Positions 17,212 to 24,974 of a stretch of DNA of 33,980 bases are shown here, piece by piece. The stretch is taken from positions 3,574 to 37,553 of the forward strand of contig DPHR01000035.1 in the NCBI GenBank assembly GCA_003522945.1, read 5' to 3'. The stretch is from Clostridiales bacterium (GTDB lineage Bacteria > Bacillota > Clostridia > Oscillospirales > Oscillospiraceae). A program made the translations under genes and the position numbers. Below the pieces are notes generated by a model. The model ran no database searches, was not told where the DNA came from, and was given only the letters and a program-made list of their open reading frames with translations. How positions within the stretch are numbered: position 1 is the first letter of the stretch; every line of letters starts with the position of its first letter.

Positions 17212-17829
17212 TTAATCCGTCCGGTTTTCGCCGATCGTTTTCTCCGATGCTGCTTTGGAGGCAGCGGCTTTGTATTCTGCCGTATGTCTGCCTTTGCCGG
17301 GCCGGGAGAGCTTTATTTCCTCGTCCCGGTCATCCGGAAACATGTCGGGGAGGAACATCAGCAGCAGAAGTATCGCGCCTGCGGAAATCGCAACGTACAT
17401 TCCGGGCGGGTGCTGGATGTAATTTGTCGCATAGCCCAGATATGGGATGGAGAAAACCGGCGTACCAATGACGTTTTTATAATGAACAAGCCGAGCGTCT
17501 TCTGCTTCGTTTGCGTCGCCCTTGGTGCGGAAGCGGATCACGGTGGGGTCTTCCTCGTCGGGGACAATGCCCACAACGCGGTGCGTGGCCACGGTGTTTT
17601 CATCCAGCATAAACGTGATGGGCTGCCCCTCCTGAATGGCGTAAGGGTCTACCTTTTTTACATAGATCAGCGAGCCTGTATGATATGTTGGCTCCATGGA
17701 GCCGGACAGCACGGTGAACACCTGCAATCCGGCAACTCTTGCGCCCACCAGCAGAAGCGCCAGAATCACCACCAGCGCAACCAGAATGCTGCTGACCACA
17801 TTCCACACCTTTTTGAGAGATTTGCTCAT
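17212..17829 (-). CDS. sipW: SipW-type (ER-type) signal peptidase I
   Basis: This 205-residue membrane protein carries the signal peptidase nucleophile Ser44 in SGSMEPT, a His83 (TVATHRVVG) in place of the bacterial Lys general base, and the Asp105 box (RTKGDAN). The Ser-His pair defines the SipW/ER-type subfamily, which processes TasA-like substrates. Membrane helices lie at about 12-34 and 150-165; a charged tail follows. It is the first gene of the surface operon and the TasA-like signals downstream are its expected substrates. Its promoter lies inside the inverted-repeat-bounded segment upstream. The start has AGGAAG 7 nt upstream. Confidence 0.93.
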   Translation of the reverse strand: MSKSLKKVWNVVSSILVALVVILALLLVGARVAGLQVFTVLSGSMEPTYHTGSLIYVKKVDPYAIQEGQPITFMLDENTVATHRVVGIVPDEEDPTVIRFRTKGDANEAEDARLVHYKNVIGTPVFSIPYLGYATNYIQHPPGMYVAISAGAILLLLMFLPDMFPDDRDEEIKLSRPGKGRHTAEYKAAASKAASEKTIGENRTD

Positions 17830-17868
17830 ATAGCTTCTTCCTGATTCCTTAATGCTTCCACTTATTTA

Positions 17869-17888
17869 GACATAATTCGCATTATGTC
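17869..17888 (+). repeat. Left inverted repeat of the putative invertible promoter segment
   Basis: This 20-mer is GACATAAT, TCGC, ATTATGTC: two 8-bp palindromic arms around a 4-bp asymmetric spacer, as in tyrosine-recombinase core sites. Its exact reverse complement lies at 18164-18183. It sits 40 bp before the sipW start, in the mRNA leader. Confidence 0.85.
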
Positions 17889-17936
17889 GGGAGAAAACAA
17901 CATATTTATACAAAGTTTGCATTAATCCTTGGTATT

Positions 17937-17965
17937 TTTATAGCACTTGCCGCTTGAGAATTCAA
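17937..17965 (-). promoter_or_regulatory. Sigma-A promoter for the sipW operon, inside the invertible segment
   Basis: On the minus strand TTGAAT (17965-17960) is followed after exactly 17 nt by TATAAA (17942-17937). It points toward sipW, with a leader of about 100 nt that crosses the left inverted repeat. Inversion of the segment would turn it away from the operon, so the present orientation is ON. Confidence 0.75.
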
Positions 17966-18021
17966 GTTTCAATTCAGAAAAAGTTCACAAAAAAGCGAAA
18001 AAAATCTAACCGCCGTACATA

Positions 18022-18029
18022 TTGTCGAA
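18022..18029 (+). promoter_or_regulatory. 0A box-like site inside the invertible segment
   Basis: TTGTCGAA matches the Spo0A-binding core (TGNCGAA with the preferred leading T). It lies about 60 bp upstream of the -35 of the sipW promoter. A single 8-mer can occur by chance, so this is a suggestion only. Confidence 0.35.
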
Positions 18030-18163
18030 AACGAGCAACGCAACAACACCCTCTGCGGCTTTATTTCAAAAAAACGTGGAAGGGGGTGTGCTTTTGCGCA
18101 CCCAAAATGGAACACCGTTTTCGGGTCGAACGCCCGCCGCTGCTGCTCCTTTGGACATAATTG

Positions 18164-18183
18164 GACATAATGCGAATTATGTC
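18164..18183 (+). repeat. Right inverted repeat of the putative invertible promoter segment
   Basis: GACATAAT, GCGA, ATTATGTC: the arms are identical to the left site and the spacer is reversed, so the two sites are perfectly inverted over 20 bp. An additional half-arm GACATAAT lies directly before it (18154-18161). The site overlaps the current 3' end of the recombinase frame (TAA 18177-18179) and lies 10 bp from its original stop. Confidence 0.85.
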
Positions 18184-18193
18184 GGGCTTTTTT

Positions 18194-18720
18194 CTATACG
18201 ACCAGCCCCAGCCGTTCGAGCTTCCGGCGGTGCTCCGTGCCGGAGGTCATGATTATAGATGCGGGTCGTATCTACGCTGCTGTGCCCTAAAATATCCGCC
18301 AACTTTGCAATGTCCTTTTCGATGCCGTAAAAGGTTCTGGCAAAGAGTTTCCGCAGGTTATGGGGAAAGACCTTGCCCGGCTTTACCCCGGCGGCTTTGC
18401 ACAGCCTTTTCCTCCGCACAATAAACCTGACGCTGCACTTTGAGGGATTTCACCTTGCAGTCCGGCCAATCCATGAAAATCAGGAAGCTGTTCACGCTGG
18501 CCAGCATGGAATTGATGGACCGCACCGCATAGCTTTCTTCCAGCAGATGGTTTTTGTAATGGATAACCAGCTCCTTCTCTACTGGCGTTTCTCCGATAAA
18601 GGCTTGAAAAGCACGGATGTCCCGGAGGTATTTCTCCACGGTGACCGCGCTCTTTTCGTCCCGGATCAGATATTGGCGAAAGGCCTGTATCGCTTCTTCG
18701 GTAATTCTTTTTTGTTCCAT
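18194..18720 (-). pseudogene. Tyrosine recombinase of the promoter switch, broken
   Basis: The N-terminal core-binding domain reads from ATG 18720 (alternative 18768): AIQAFRQYLIRDEKSAVTVE, INSMLASVNSFLIFMDWPD, then Q-R-Q-V-Y-C-A-E-E. Near 18401-18415 it jumps frame directly to RLCKAAGVKPGKVFPHNLRK, FARTFY, LADILGHSSVDTTRIY. The stretch with the first catalytic Arg and the Lys hairpin, roughly 100 residues in this family, is missing. A second break, an extra A near 18252, shifts the tail; without it the frame would read IMTSGTEHRRKLERLGLVV and stop at 18194. The position next to the inverted repeats says that it was the switch invertase. As read it cannot be active. Confidence 0.85.
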
Positions 18721-18838
18721 TGGTAATTTCGCCTGCTTTCCTTTTGGGTCTGCACATATTGTAATCATATTTCGGACAAAGGGAAAAGCAGAGAAACAAC
18801 TTTAATAAAATCGTAGGTTCAGCACGACATGCGCAGGA

Positions 18839-18883
18839 CAAGAAAAAGCACCTGTCCAGCGGATTTACTGAACGGGTGCTTTT
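18839..18883 (-). terminator. Probable terminator (minus strand)
   Basis: Arms AAAAGCACC (18844-18852) and GGTGCTTTT (18875-18883) flank a 22-nt loop, and the minus strand continues with TTTTTCTTG. It lies upstream of the recombinase and would stop transcripts coming from the right. Confidence 0.45.
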
Positions 18884-19147
18884 GGCAGGTTAGGGAAGGT
18901 GCATATCAGGCCTGCCAACCGACGGCAGACAAAACCAAAGGAATGGATACGGATAGTTTAACTGAACAATTTAATTGTACTAACAGTTCCATTTTCGGAC
19001 TCCTCCCATTTTGTCAACTTGTCGGATTTGTTTTACCTTTTTTCTTCCATTTCTGCAATCTAACAATTCGATAACATCCAGCCTTCCACGAAGGGATCTA
19101 TCCATAATAGAGTAAAACCGGATTTAGTAACCGACGACATATAATAA
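18884..19147. other. Gene-free stretch
   Basis: I see no credible gene here. It is AT-rich in the middle and contains no recognisable promoter or repeat; it separates the switch region from the scraps that follow. Confidence 0.5.
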
Positions 19148-19180
19148 CCGGAGAGCCCAAAGCAGGGCTCTCCGGATTTT
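19148..19180. terminator. Terminator-like hairpin after the CHAP remnant
   Basis: An 11-bp perfect stem CCGGAGAGCCC/GGGCTCTCCGG with loop AAAGCA is followed by ATTTT on the plus strand and TTATTAT on the minus strand. It abuts the stop of the CHAP remnant. Confidence 0.6.
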
Positions 19181-19319
19181 AGTACGCCGGCAAACCGTAC
19201 CCGAAGATGCAGGTGTTGCCTACATAGTAGCGTCCCCGGGTGCAGTCGTCGTTGACGTTGCCCTCGATGGTATACACCAGACCGCCTTCGCATCTGTCAA
19301 CAATGCCCACATGATCCGG
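19179..19319 (-). pseudogene. C-terminal remnant of a CHAP-type amidase/peptidase
   Basis: The last 46 residues, from PDHVGIVDRCEGG through YTIEGNVNDD to IFGYGLPAY, are the typical end of CHAP-domain cell-wall hydrolases found on Gram-positive conjugative elements (catalytic His in DHVGIV). The catalytic Cys half is missing, and the sequence upstream in the same frame (to 19466) is unrelated. It is a leftover of the conjugation module, which normally uses such an enzyme to pass the peptidoglycan. Confidence 0.65.
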
Positions 19320-19835
19320 GCATTTTTCCATTCTCTGACGCCGCACGTTGCGAAGCTCTGTGGCAAGAACACGGCGGCCCTCTACGGGGAATGCGCCGCT
19401 CTGTGGGAAGAAGCGGCGTTCAGCACACACGAGATGAACGAGGAACAGCGAGAGAAGCTCAGGCACCTGTGCGACGCGCTTCTCACCAGCCTGAAGCAGA
19501 ACACCAAATTCTTCCAGCGTCTGGCTCTAAGATTCTTTGTAGTGCACAATATTAAGTAGGAAAACCGCCCGGCGGAGGAGAGTGTATCCCCGCTCGGGCG
19601 GCTTCTGTATGTACAGCTGAGTGGTCTGGGTATTTGTGTTTAGAATAATTTGCAGCATTGTCACATGTTGCAAATGGGAAAAGATAACCCCTATGGGAAT
19701 ACTCAACTGGGAGCCATATTTTTTCATCACCTGTTTGTCCCAATATTCTCTTTGACATTTTCTATTTTCTGGTAAGCAAAGGAATATAGTCAGGCCAAAG
19801 CATCCTAGCAGAAATATATTTACAGACACAAACCG
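19320..19835. other. Remnant DNA without an intact gene
   Basis: A plus-strand frame to 19559 (ALYGECAALWEEAAFSTHEM, then REKLRHLCDALLTSLKQ) has a protein-like helical composition, but I do not recognise it and it overlaps the CHAP remnant. A hairpin CCGCCCG/CGGGCGG near 19565-19600 followed on the minus strand by TTTTCC looks like an old terminator. The rest, 19610-19830, shows nothing. Confidence 0.35.
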
Positions 19836-19949
19836 GTGTCCTTCAATGAAGCCAATGAAATGATTGATCGTTATATTCACTTCTACAACCACGAGCGCAT
19901 CCAGACAAAGACCGGAGTGGCGCCGCTGACGCTGCGCCACTCCGCTTAA
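19836..19949 (+). pseudogene. IS3-family transposase OrfB, C-terminal fragment
   Basis: The frame reads NEANEMIDRYIHFYNHERIQ, then TKTGVAPLTLRHSA and stop: the conserved DDE(K) integrase end of IS3/IS150-type transposases (YIHFYNHERIQ, followed by the P-x-x-R end). The upstream catalytic part is absent. Downstream to about 20015, GGGGTTTTTTATGCTGACCG and ACTGGAGAAGTTCA resemble an IS3-type right end. A copy or left end is not visible. Confidence 0.8.
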
Positions 19950-20134
19950 ACTTCATATCGCCTACATGGGGTTTTTTATGCTGACCGCACAAACTGGAGA
20001 AGTTCAATTCGCTGAAAGAGTGCTTTTTGCTCGTCTGTGCGAGTTCAGGCGCTTTGTATTCTGCATCTATTCTTGTTAAACAGGCAGTCAGCCTGTCAAA
20101 ACTCATGCATTTTCAATGTCCAAATATAAAGAAA

Positions 20135-20199
20135 AAACCTTCCATGATACGGCACAGTCAGATTCGGCAGCGAACAACGGGCAGTATCAAAGAAGGTTT
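20135..20199. repeat. Imperfect inverted repeat upstream of the serine recombinase
   Basis: AAACCTTC-3 nt-GATAC (20135-20150) faces GTATC-3 nt-GAAGGTTT (20184-20199), with a 33-nt centre. It may be an attenuator, an operator or a recombination site for the adjacent recombinase; sequence alone does not decide. Confidence 0.45.
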
Positions 20200-20296
20200 C
20201 TTATGAAAGATGGAAAAAAGGGAATTTCCAAAAATCCAGCAGCGTGGCGGAGTGAGCTGTTACACTGTTGTCATTCTGATAAACGGAGGTTTTCTC

Positions 20297-20890
20297 ATGG
20301 CGCAGATCTTTGGCTATGCGCGGGTATCGACCCGCGAGCAGAATGAGGCGCGCCAGCTTCTGGCGCTGCGCGAATTCGGCGTGGAGGATGAGCGCATCTT
20401 CACCGACCGGCAGTCCGGAAAGGACTTTGACCGCCCGGCCTACCGTCGGCTCGTGCGGCGGCTGCGCCCCGGCGACACGCTGGCCGTCAAATCCATTGAC
20501 CGGTTAGGGCGGAACTACCGCGAAATTTTGGAGCAATGGCGAATTCTCACACACGAGCGGCGCGTGGGTGTCGTGGTGCTGGATATGCCGCTGCTCGATA
20601 CGCGGCAGGAGCGCGATCTCGCCGGAACGCTGACGGCGGATATCGTTTTGCAGCTTCTCAGCTATGTGGCAGAAACGGAGCGTGTCTTAATCCGCCAACG
20701 GCAGGCCGAGGGCATTGCCGCCGCACGGGCGCGCGGGCAGACGTTCGGCCGCCCGCGGCTGGAAGTTCCGCCCGCATTCGCGGAGGTATACCGCCGCTGG
20801 AATAGCGGCGAGATGAGTTCGCGCGCCGCGGCGGAGCAGTTGGGCGTATCGCAGCCGACGTTCCTGCGCTGGGTACGTGAAACGCCGTAG
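20297..20890 (+). CDS. Serine recombinase (resolvase/invertase family)
   Basis: The start is ATG 20297, with CGGAGG 7 nt upstream, not the longer frame from 20210. The 197-residue protein has the catalytic YARVST (Ser11), DRQSGKDFDRPAYRRL, IDRLGRNYREI and ETERVLIRQRQAEGI of resolvase/invertases, a GRPRLEVP hinge and a C-terminal HTH (SSRAAAEQLGVSQPTFLRW). It appears complete. It cuts and rejoins DNA at short palindromic sites. It is the only plus-strand gene in this stretch and faces the ECF operon tail to tail. Whether it resolves, inverts or moves a neighbour is open. Confidence 0.9.
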   Translation: MAQIFGYARVSTREQNEARQLLALREFGVEDERIFTDRQSGKDFDRPAYRRLVRRLRPGDTLAVKSIDRLGRNYREILEQWRILTHERRVGVVVLDMPLLDTRQERDLAGTLTADIVLQLLSYVAETERVLIRQRQAEGIAAARARGQTFGRPRLEVPPAFAEVYRRWNSGEMSSRAAAEQLGVSQPTFLRWVRETP

Positions 20891-20891
20891 G

Positions 20892-21773
20892 TCACGCCAT
20901 ACGGCGCAGCTTTTCAAAGCGGTACCCCGTCCAGAGCTCCAGCCCAAGGGGGAGAAGGCACAGAAAGGCGTAGCCCACCGCAGAGGCGGCGGCGAGGCCG
21001 TTCAGCGGCTTCCAGAGAATGACCGGGTCATAGAACATCTCCGTCGCGCCGAGGATGGCGCCCATGCCGGTCAGAATGATGCCGGAAAAGAGCGCGATGA
21101 CGAACGCGCGGTCGCGGTTATCAAAGCGATAAATAGAAAACGCCGTCCGGCCGCGGAGTGCACTTCCCCGGCTCTTCATGGAGTCCGCCTCCAGCGCGAG
21201 CGCCTGAATGAGCCAGGTGATCAGCATGGAGAAAATGCGAAGGCAGTGCACGAGCCGTTCCCAGACATTCCCCTGATCGCTGCCCCGGCCGATGCCCTTC
21301 TGCGCAAGGTTAATGCGCCCGGCCTCGCGGTTCAGACGCGGGATGAGCCGCAGCAGTATCGTAAGAAAGAGCGCGAGCCGCGGGCTCACACGCCCGAAGA
21401 GATACACGACCTTGTCGGACGAAACGACGCGGAAAAGGCAACTGCACCACATGCACACGCACGCCGCGCGCGCGCCGAGGACAAGCCCGTAGACAAGGCT
21501 CTCCGCTGTCATGTTGTTCCCAATGAAGTTCTGCCGCAGCACGGTCACGCCGAAGTGATGGTTCCCGGCGTAGCAGAGCGCAAAAACCAAAACGAGCGGC
21601 ACGAGACAGAGATCAAAAACAAGCGCGCGCTGTACACCCCGCCGGATGCTGTAGGCAAACGCGGCGGCGTAAGCGATGGCGAGAAATACCGGGTGCGAGA
21701 ATGCGATGCTGCCGTAGAGCACGGCGGTGAAGAAGATAAAATTCACCGCCGGGTGGCAGAACTCAAACCCCAT
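20892..21773 (-). CDS. ECF transporter T component (second copy)
   Basis: This 293-residue membrane protein starts HPAVNFIFF and has about six helices with the coupling motif ADSMKSRGSALRG (T-component Ala-Arg-Gly type coupling helix). It links the S component to the ATPase in energy-coupling-factor importers. Its start overlaps the S gene by 11 nt. It is paralogous to the T gene at 24093-24974 (shared HPAVNF start and ADSM-SRG motif). Two T genes with one fused ATPase is not the usual three- or four-gene ECF set. It is the last gene of the operon, ending 1 bp from the recombinase stop. Confidence 0.87.
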   Translation of the reverse strand: MGFEFCHPAVNFIFFTAVLYGSIAFSHPVFLAIAYAAAFAYSIRRGVQRALVFDLCLVPLVLVFALCYAGNHHFGVTVLRQNFIGNNMTAESLVYGLVLGARAACVCMWCSCLFRVVSSDKVVYLFGRVSPRLALFLTILLRLIPRLNREAGRINLAQKGIGRGSDQGNVWERLVHCLRIFSMLITWLIQALALEADSMKSRGSALRGRTAFSIYRFDNRDRAFVIALFSGIILTGMGAILGATEMFYDPVILWKPLNGLAAASAVGYAFLCLLPLGLELWTGYRFEKLRRMA

Positions 21774-22464
21774 CGTCTTCCCCCATCCCGTATTGGAGCT
21801 TCACGCGGTCGAGCTTTTCGAGCAGGGGCTTTCCGAAAATCAGCATCGTGAGCAGCGTGCAGATGCCCTGGCTCAGATTGACCGGGAAGCCGGATACATA
21901 GAGCGGCCACGCCGTCTGCGCGTTGATGACCGGCAGCGTAAGGAACACGGTGCAGGCGTCGAGCAGCGGCCCGACGAACAGCAGCACGGCGAGAAAGCCG
22001 AACACACCCATCACAACAGGCTTTTTCGGCAGGCGGTTTTTCGCAAACAGGAACCCGGCGAGCATGCCGCCCGCACCGTAGGCAAACATCTGCCACGGCG
22101 TATACGCGCCCTGCCCATAGAAAAAGTTGCTCGCGAGTGCGCTGACCGCGCCCACCATAAAGCCTGCCTCCGGCCCGAACGCGATGCCGGAGAGCATGAT
22201 AACGGCGAAGATCGCCTTGAAGTGCGGCAGCGGGATCACCACGCGTGCGGCCACGGCCAGTGCGGAAAGCACCGCGATCACCACGAGCTCGCGCGCCTGC
22301 GGCCTGCGGCTTTCAAACGCCAGCAGAAACGGCACGATCAGCTCCACAATGACGAGGGTGCTTGTGATATAGTAGCCCCGGCCGGGGAGACGCATACAAA
22401 GGAACAGTGTCAGCGGAATAACAAGGAGAAAATCCGCAAGCATCACGATATGGGACTTTTTCAC
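21763..22464 (-). CDS. ECF transporter S (substrate-binding) component
   Basis: This 233-residue protein has about six membrane helices. It starts at GTG 22464 behind AAGGAGG located in the 3' end of the ATPase gene. Features such as IVELIVPFLLAFESR, FGPEAGFMVGAVSALASNFFYGQGAYTPWQMFAYG match vitamin-type ECF S components. The substrate is not certain. The DUF4430 (transcobalamin C-terminal-like) protein in the operon suggests a cobalamin-like or other corrinoid/vitamin ligand, but no B12 riboswitch is visible. Confidence 0.82.
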   Translation of the reverse strand: MKKSHIVMLADFLLVIPLTLFLCMRLPGRGYYITSTLVIVELIVPFLLAFESRRPQARELVVIAVLSALAVAARVVIPLPHFKAIFAVIMLSGIAFGPEAGFMVGAVSALASNFFYGQGAYTPWQMFAYGAGGMLAGFLFAKNRLPKKPVVMGVFGFLAVLLFVGPLLDACTVFLTLPVINAQTAWPLYVSGFPVNLSQGICTLLTMLIFGKPLLEKLDRVKLQYGMGEDDGV

Positions 22465-22467
22465 GGA

Positions 22468-24120
22468 TCAGGCCTCCTTGTTTTTCCGGTAGAGGTCGAT
22501 GACGTCCTCCGCCGTGACGGCCATGTTGAACACATGGCGGCTCATGCGGTGCGCCGCGGTCGTATAGAAGCTGTTGTTGCCGAAGAACCGGCGCGGCGTG
22601 TCGATCGTGAGGATCTGCCCGTCGAAGAACATGGACACGCGGTCGGCGTACCGGGCGCAGAACTCCACGTCGTGCGACACCATGACGATCGTGATGCCCT
22701 GCTTTTTCAGATCGGCGAGGATCGCGGCGAACGTCTCCTTGAAGAAGCTGTCGATGCCCTTTGTCGGCTCGTCGAGCAGCAGGAGCTTCGGCTCGGTGAG
22801 CAGCACCTTGGCGAGCGCCGCGCGCTGCTGCTCGCCGCCGGAGAGATCGTAGGGGTGGCTCTCGAGCAGCGGCGTGATCTGACAGATCTCCGCCGTGCGC
22901 GTGATCTTTTCCGCGTCGGCGGTCATCTCCGCGAGGTCTTCCCGCACGGTCTTTTTCACGAACAGGCTCTTGGGATCCTGCGGCAGCATGGCGATGCAGC
23001 CGCGGAACAGCTCCTTCGTGCTGTATTTCTCCATCGGCTTGCCGAAGAGCTTGATTTTCCCTCGGTATGGGCGGCAGATGCCGCAAATGGCTTTGAGCGT
23101 CGTGGATTTTCCCGCGCCGTTGCCGCCGAGAATGGCGGAAATTTCCCCGGCAGGAATCTCCGCGGACACGCCGCGCAGGATGTCCCGGCCGTCTTTTTCA
23201 TACCGGAACCACAGCTCCTTCAGACTCAGCGCCGGATTTTCGACTTCCGCCGGGGCGCTCGCGGGTTCGGCCTTAATCTTCGGCGCGGCGGGGAATTCGC
23301 CGCTCAGCCAGTTTCGCCCCTGCCGGACGGTCAGCGGGCTTTCCCCGGCGCAGCCCGCGCCGTAAAAGACGCGCACGGGCGTGGGCATCGCGGCGAACAT
23401 GGGATTCTTCTGCTCAAAGAGCAGCTGCCCGACGTTCGCGGGCGCGTCGTCCGCGATAATTTTTCCGCCGTCCATCACGACGGCGCGGTCGGCGTAGGGG
23501 AAAATGTCCTCGAGCCGGTGCTCGGTGATGATGACGGTCGTGCCGAGCTCGGTGTTGATCTTGCGCACGGTATTGAGAAAATCGCTCGCGGCGATGGGGT
23601 CAAGCTGGCTCGTAGGCTCGTCGAGGATCAGCACCTCCGGCTGCATCGCCATGATGGAAGCGAGATTCAAAAGCTGCTTCTGTCCGCCGGAGAGCGTGGC
23701 CACATCGCGGTGGAACCAGTCCTGAATGCCGAAATAGCAGGCCATTTCCGCCACACGCGTGCGCATGGCCGTCTGGTCGCAGCCGAGACTTTCGAGCCCG
23801 AACGCGAGCTCGTGCCAGACCTTGTCCGTGACGATCTGATCGTCCGGGTTCTGCATCACGAAGCCGATCTTCGCGGCCTGGTCGCGCTCGGATACCTGCG
23901 CGAGCGGCGTGCCGCAGAAGAGAATCTCGCCGCTGCGTTTGCCGTTCGGCGTGAGCACCGTTTTGAGATGGCGCAGCAGCGTGGTCTTGCCGCTGCCGGA
24001 GCGCCCGCAGAGCACGAGAAATTCCCCCGCGCGGATGCGCAGCGAAACGCCGTCGAGCGAGAGCTTGCCCTTCGCCGCGGCGTGAGAAAAGGTCAGATTC
24101 TGGATATCGAAATGTTCCAT
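22468..24120 (-). CDS. ECF transporter ATPase, two ABC domains fused
   Basis: This 550-residue protein contains two complete ATPase modules: the first with Walker A GRSGSGKTT (39-47), signature LSGGQ (143-147) and LILDEP (164-169); the second with GGNGAGKST (332-340), LSGGE (426-430) and LLLLDEP. In most ECF systems these are two genes (EcfA and EcfA'). They hydrolyse ATP at the inner face to drive substrate uptake through the S-T complex. The linker of about 60 residues (240-300) is rich in Ala/Pro. The start overlaps the T gene by 28 nt. Confidence 0.93.
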   Translation of the reverse strand: MEHFDIQNLTFSHAAAKGKLSLDGVSLRIRAGEFLVLCGRSGSGKTTLLRHLKTVLTPNGKRSGEILFCGTPLAQVSERDQAAKIGFVMQNPDDQIVTDKVWHELAFGLESLGCDQTAMRTRVAEMACYFGIQDWFHRDVATLSGGQKQLLNLASIMAMQPEVLILDEPTSQLDPIAASDFLNTVRKINTELGTTVIITEHRLEDIFPYADRAVVMDGGKIIADDAPANVGQLLFEQKNPMFAAMPTPVRVFYGAGCAGESPLTVRQGRNWLSGEFPAAPKIKAEPASAPAEVENPALSLKELWFRYEKDGRDILRGVSAEIPAGEISAILGGNGAGKSTTLKAICGICRPYRGKIKLFGKPMEKYSTKELFRGCIAMLPQDPKSLFVKKTVREDLAEMTADAEKITRTAEICQITPLLESHPYDLSGGEQQRAALAKVLLTEPKLLLLDEPTKGIDSFFKETFAAILADLKKQGITIVMVSHDVEFCARYADRVSMFFDGQILTIDTPRRFFGNNSFYTTAAHRMSRHVFNMAVTAEDVIDLYRKNKEA

Positions 24121-24974
24121 TGAACGGTCTCCTTTATATGTAGAACGGTGGGGATCAGAAGAAATGCGGCGTAGTCGGCAAAGCCGAGCACCGGCAGTCC
24201 CCGGAGGGGAGCAATATAGAGGTCCGGCGTATACGCCGCTTCAGCGTCGCCGAAAGCAAGAACGAGCACCGGCAGCGCGATCTCCAGCGCAAGCAGCAGC
24301 CAGTCCGTGCCGGTCATCGCGTAGCGCTGGAAGCTCGTCCGCTTCGCGCAGCCGTAGCCGCGGCTGCGCATGGAGTCCGCCGTTACGATGCCGCCCTCGA
24401 GCGCCCACGATGTCAGCGTACCGAGCACGGTCATCCCCTCGGCGAGCTTTTCCTTTGTGCCGTCCTGTTCGGAAACGCCCCGCCCGATGGACGCTCTGGC
24501 CCCGGCGATCTGCCGGGCCTTTCGCATCAGATTGGGGATCATGCGCAGCACCATCACGAGCAAAAGCGAGAGCGCCGGAATCAGATTGCCGAAAAGGCTC
24601 GTGAACTTGTCACTTGTCAGCACGGCGTTATAGCAGCCGAACCAGAGCAGCATATTGACGAACACCGCCGCGAGCGCCGCGCCGTAATAAAGTGCTTCGA
24701 GCGTGTACGGGCGGTCAAAGTATGTAAAGAGCAGCGTTGCCCCGTATGTATTAAAGAGCGGGTTGATCGCCGTGAACACGAGAAACAGGGGAACAAGACC
24801 CCCGACGAACCGCCAGCCCCGCCGCCCATGCAGCAGAAGATAATAAGCCGCGCCGCTGACGACCCCCGCGAGCAGATACGCCGGGTGCTGGTTGAGCATC
24901 CCGCCGAGAATGGCGCCGAGGAAGAACACAAAGTTTACCGCCGGGTGGCGCTTGGAAAAGGCGTCTGCTCTCAT
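24093..24974 (-). CDS. ECF transporter T component (first copy)
   Basis: ATG 24974 is chosen because it overlaps the DUF4430 stop as ATGA; longer starts only add a shadow of that gene. The 293-residue product begins SKRHPAVNFVFF, has about six helices, and carries the coupling motif TADSMRSRGYGCAKR and LRMIPNLMRKARQI. It is the T subunit nearest to the promoter. See the second T gene at the end of the operon; the two may serve different complexes or form an asymmetric pair. Confidence 0.88.
   Translation of the reverse strand: MRADAFSKRHPAVNFVFFLGAILGGMLNQHPAYLLAGVVSGAAYYLLLHGRRGWRFVGGLVPLFLVFTAINPLFNTYGATLLFTYFDRPYTLEALYYGAALAAVFVNMLLWFGCYNAVLTSDKFTSLFGNLIPALSLLLVMVLRMIPNLMRKARQIAGARASIGRGVSEQDGTKEKLAEGMTVLGTLTSWALEGGIVTADSMRSRGYGCAKRTSFQRYAMTGTDWLLLALEIALPVLVLAFGDAEAAYTPDLYIAPLRGLPVLGFADYAAFLLIPTVLHIKETVQWNISISRI

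Noticed and set aside
17869..18183. CRISPR-like or MITE interpretation of the repeated GACATAAT blocks
   Set aside because: Only two full sites, exactly inverted and 315 bp apart, with a promoter between them and a recombinase adjacent; no regular spacing or target duplication.
19843..20106. Minus-strand frame of 87 codons over the IS3 remnant
   Set aside because: It is antisense to the conserved transposase C-terminus and has no support of its own.
21727..24123. Plus-strand frame of 798 codons opposite the ECF genes
   Set aside because: Antisense to genes with clear Walker and T-component motifs; its composition is that of GC-driven shadow frames.
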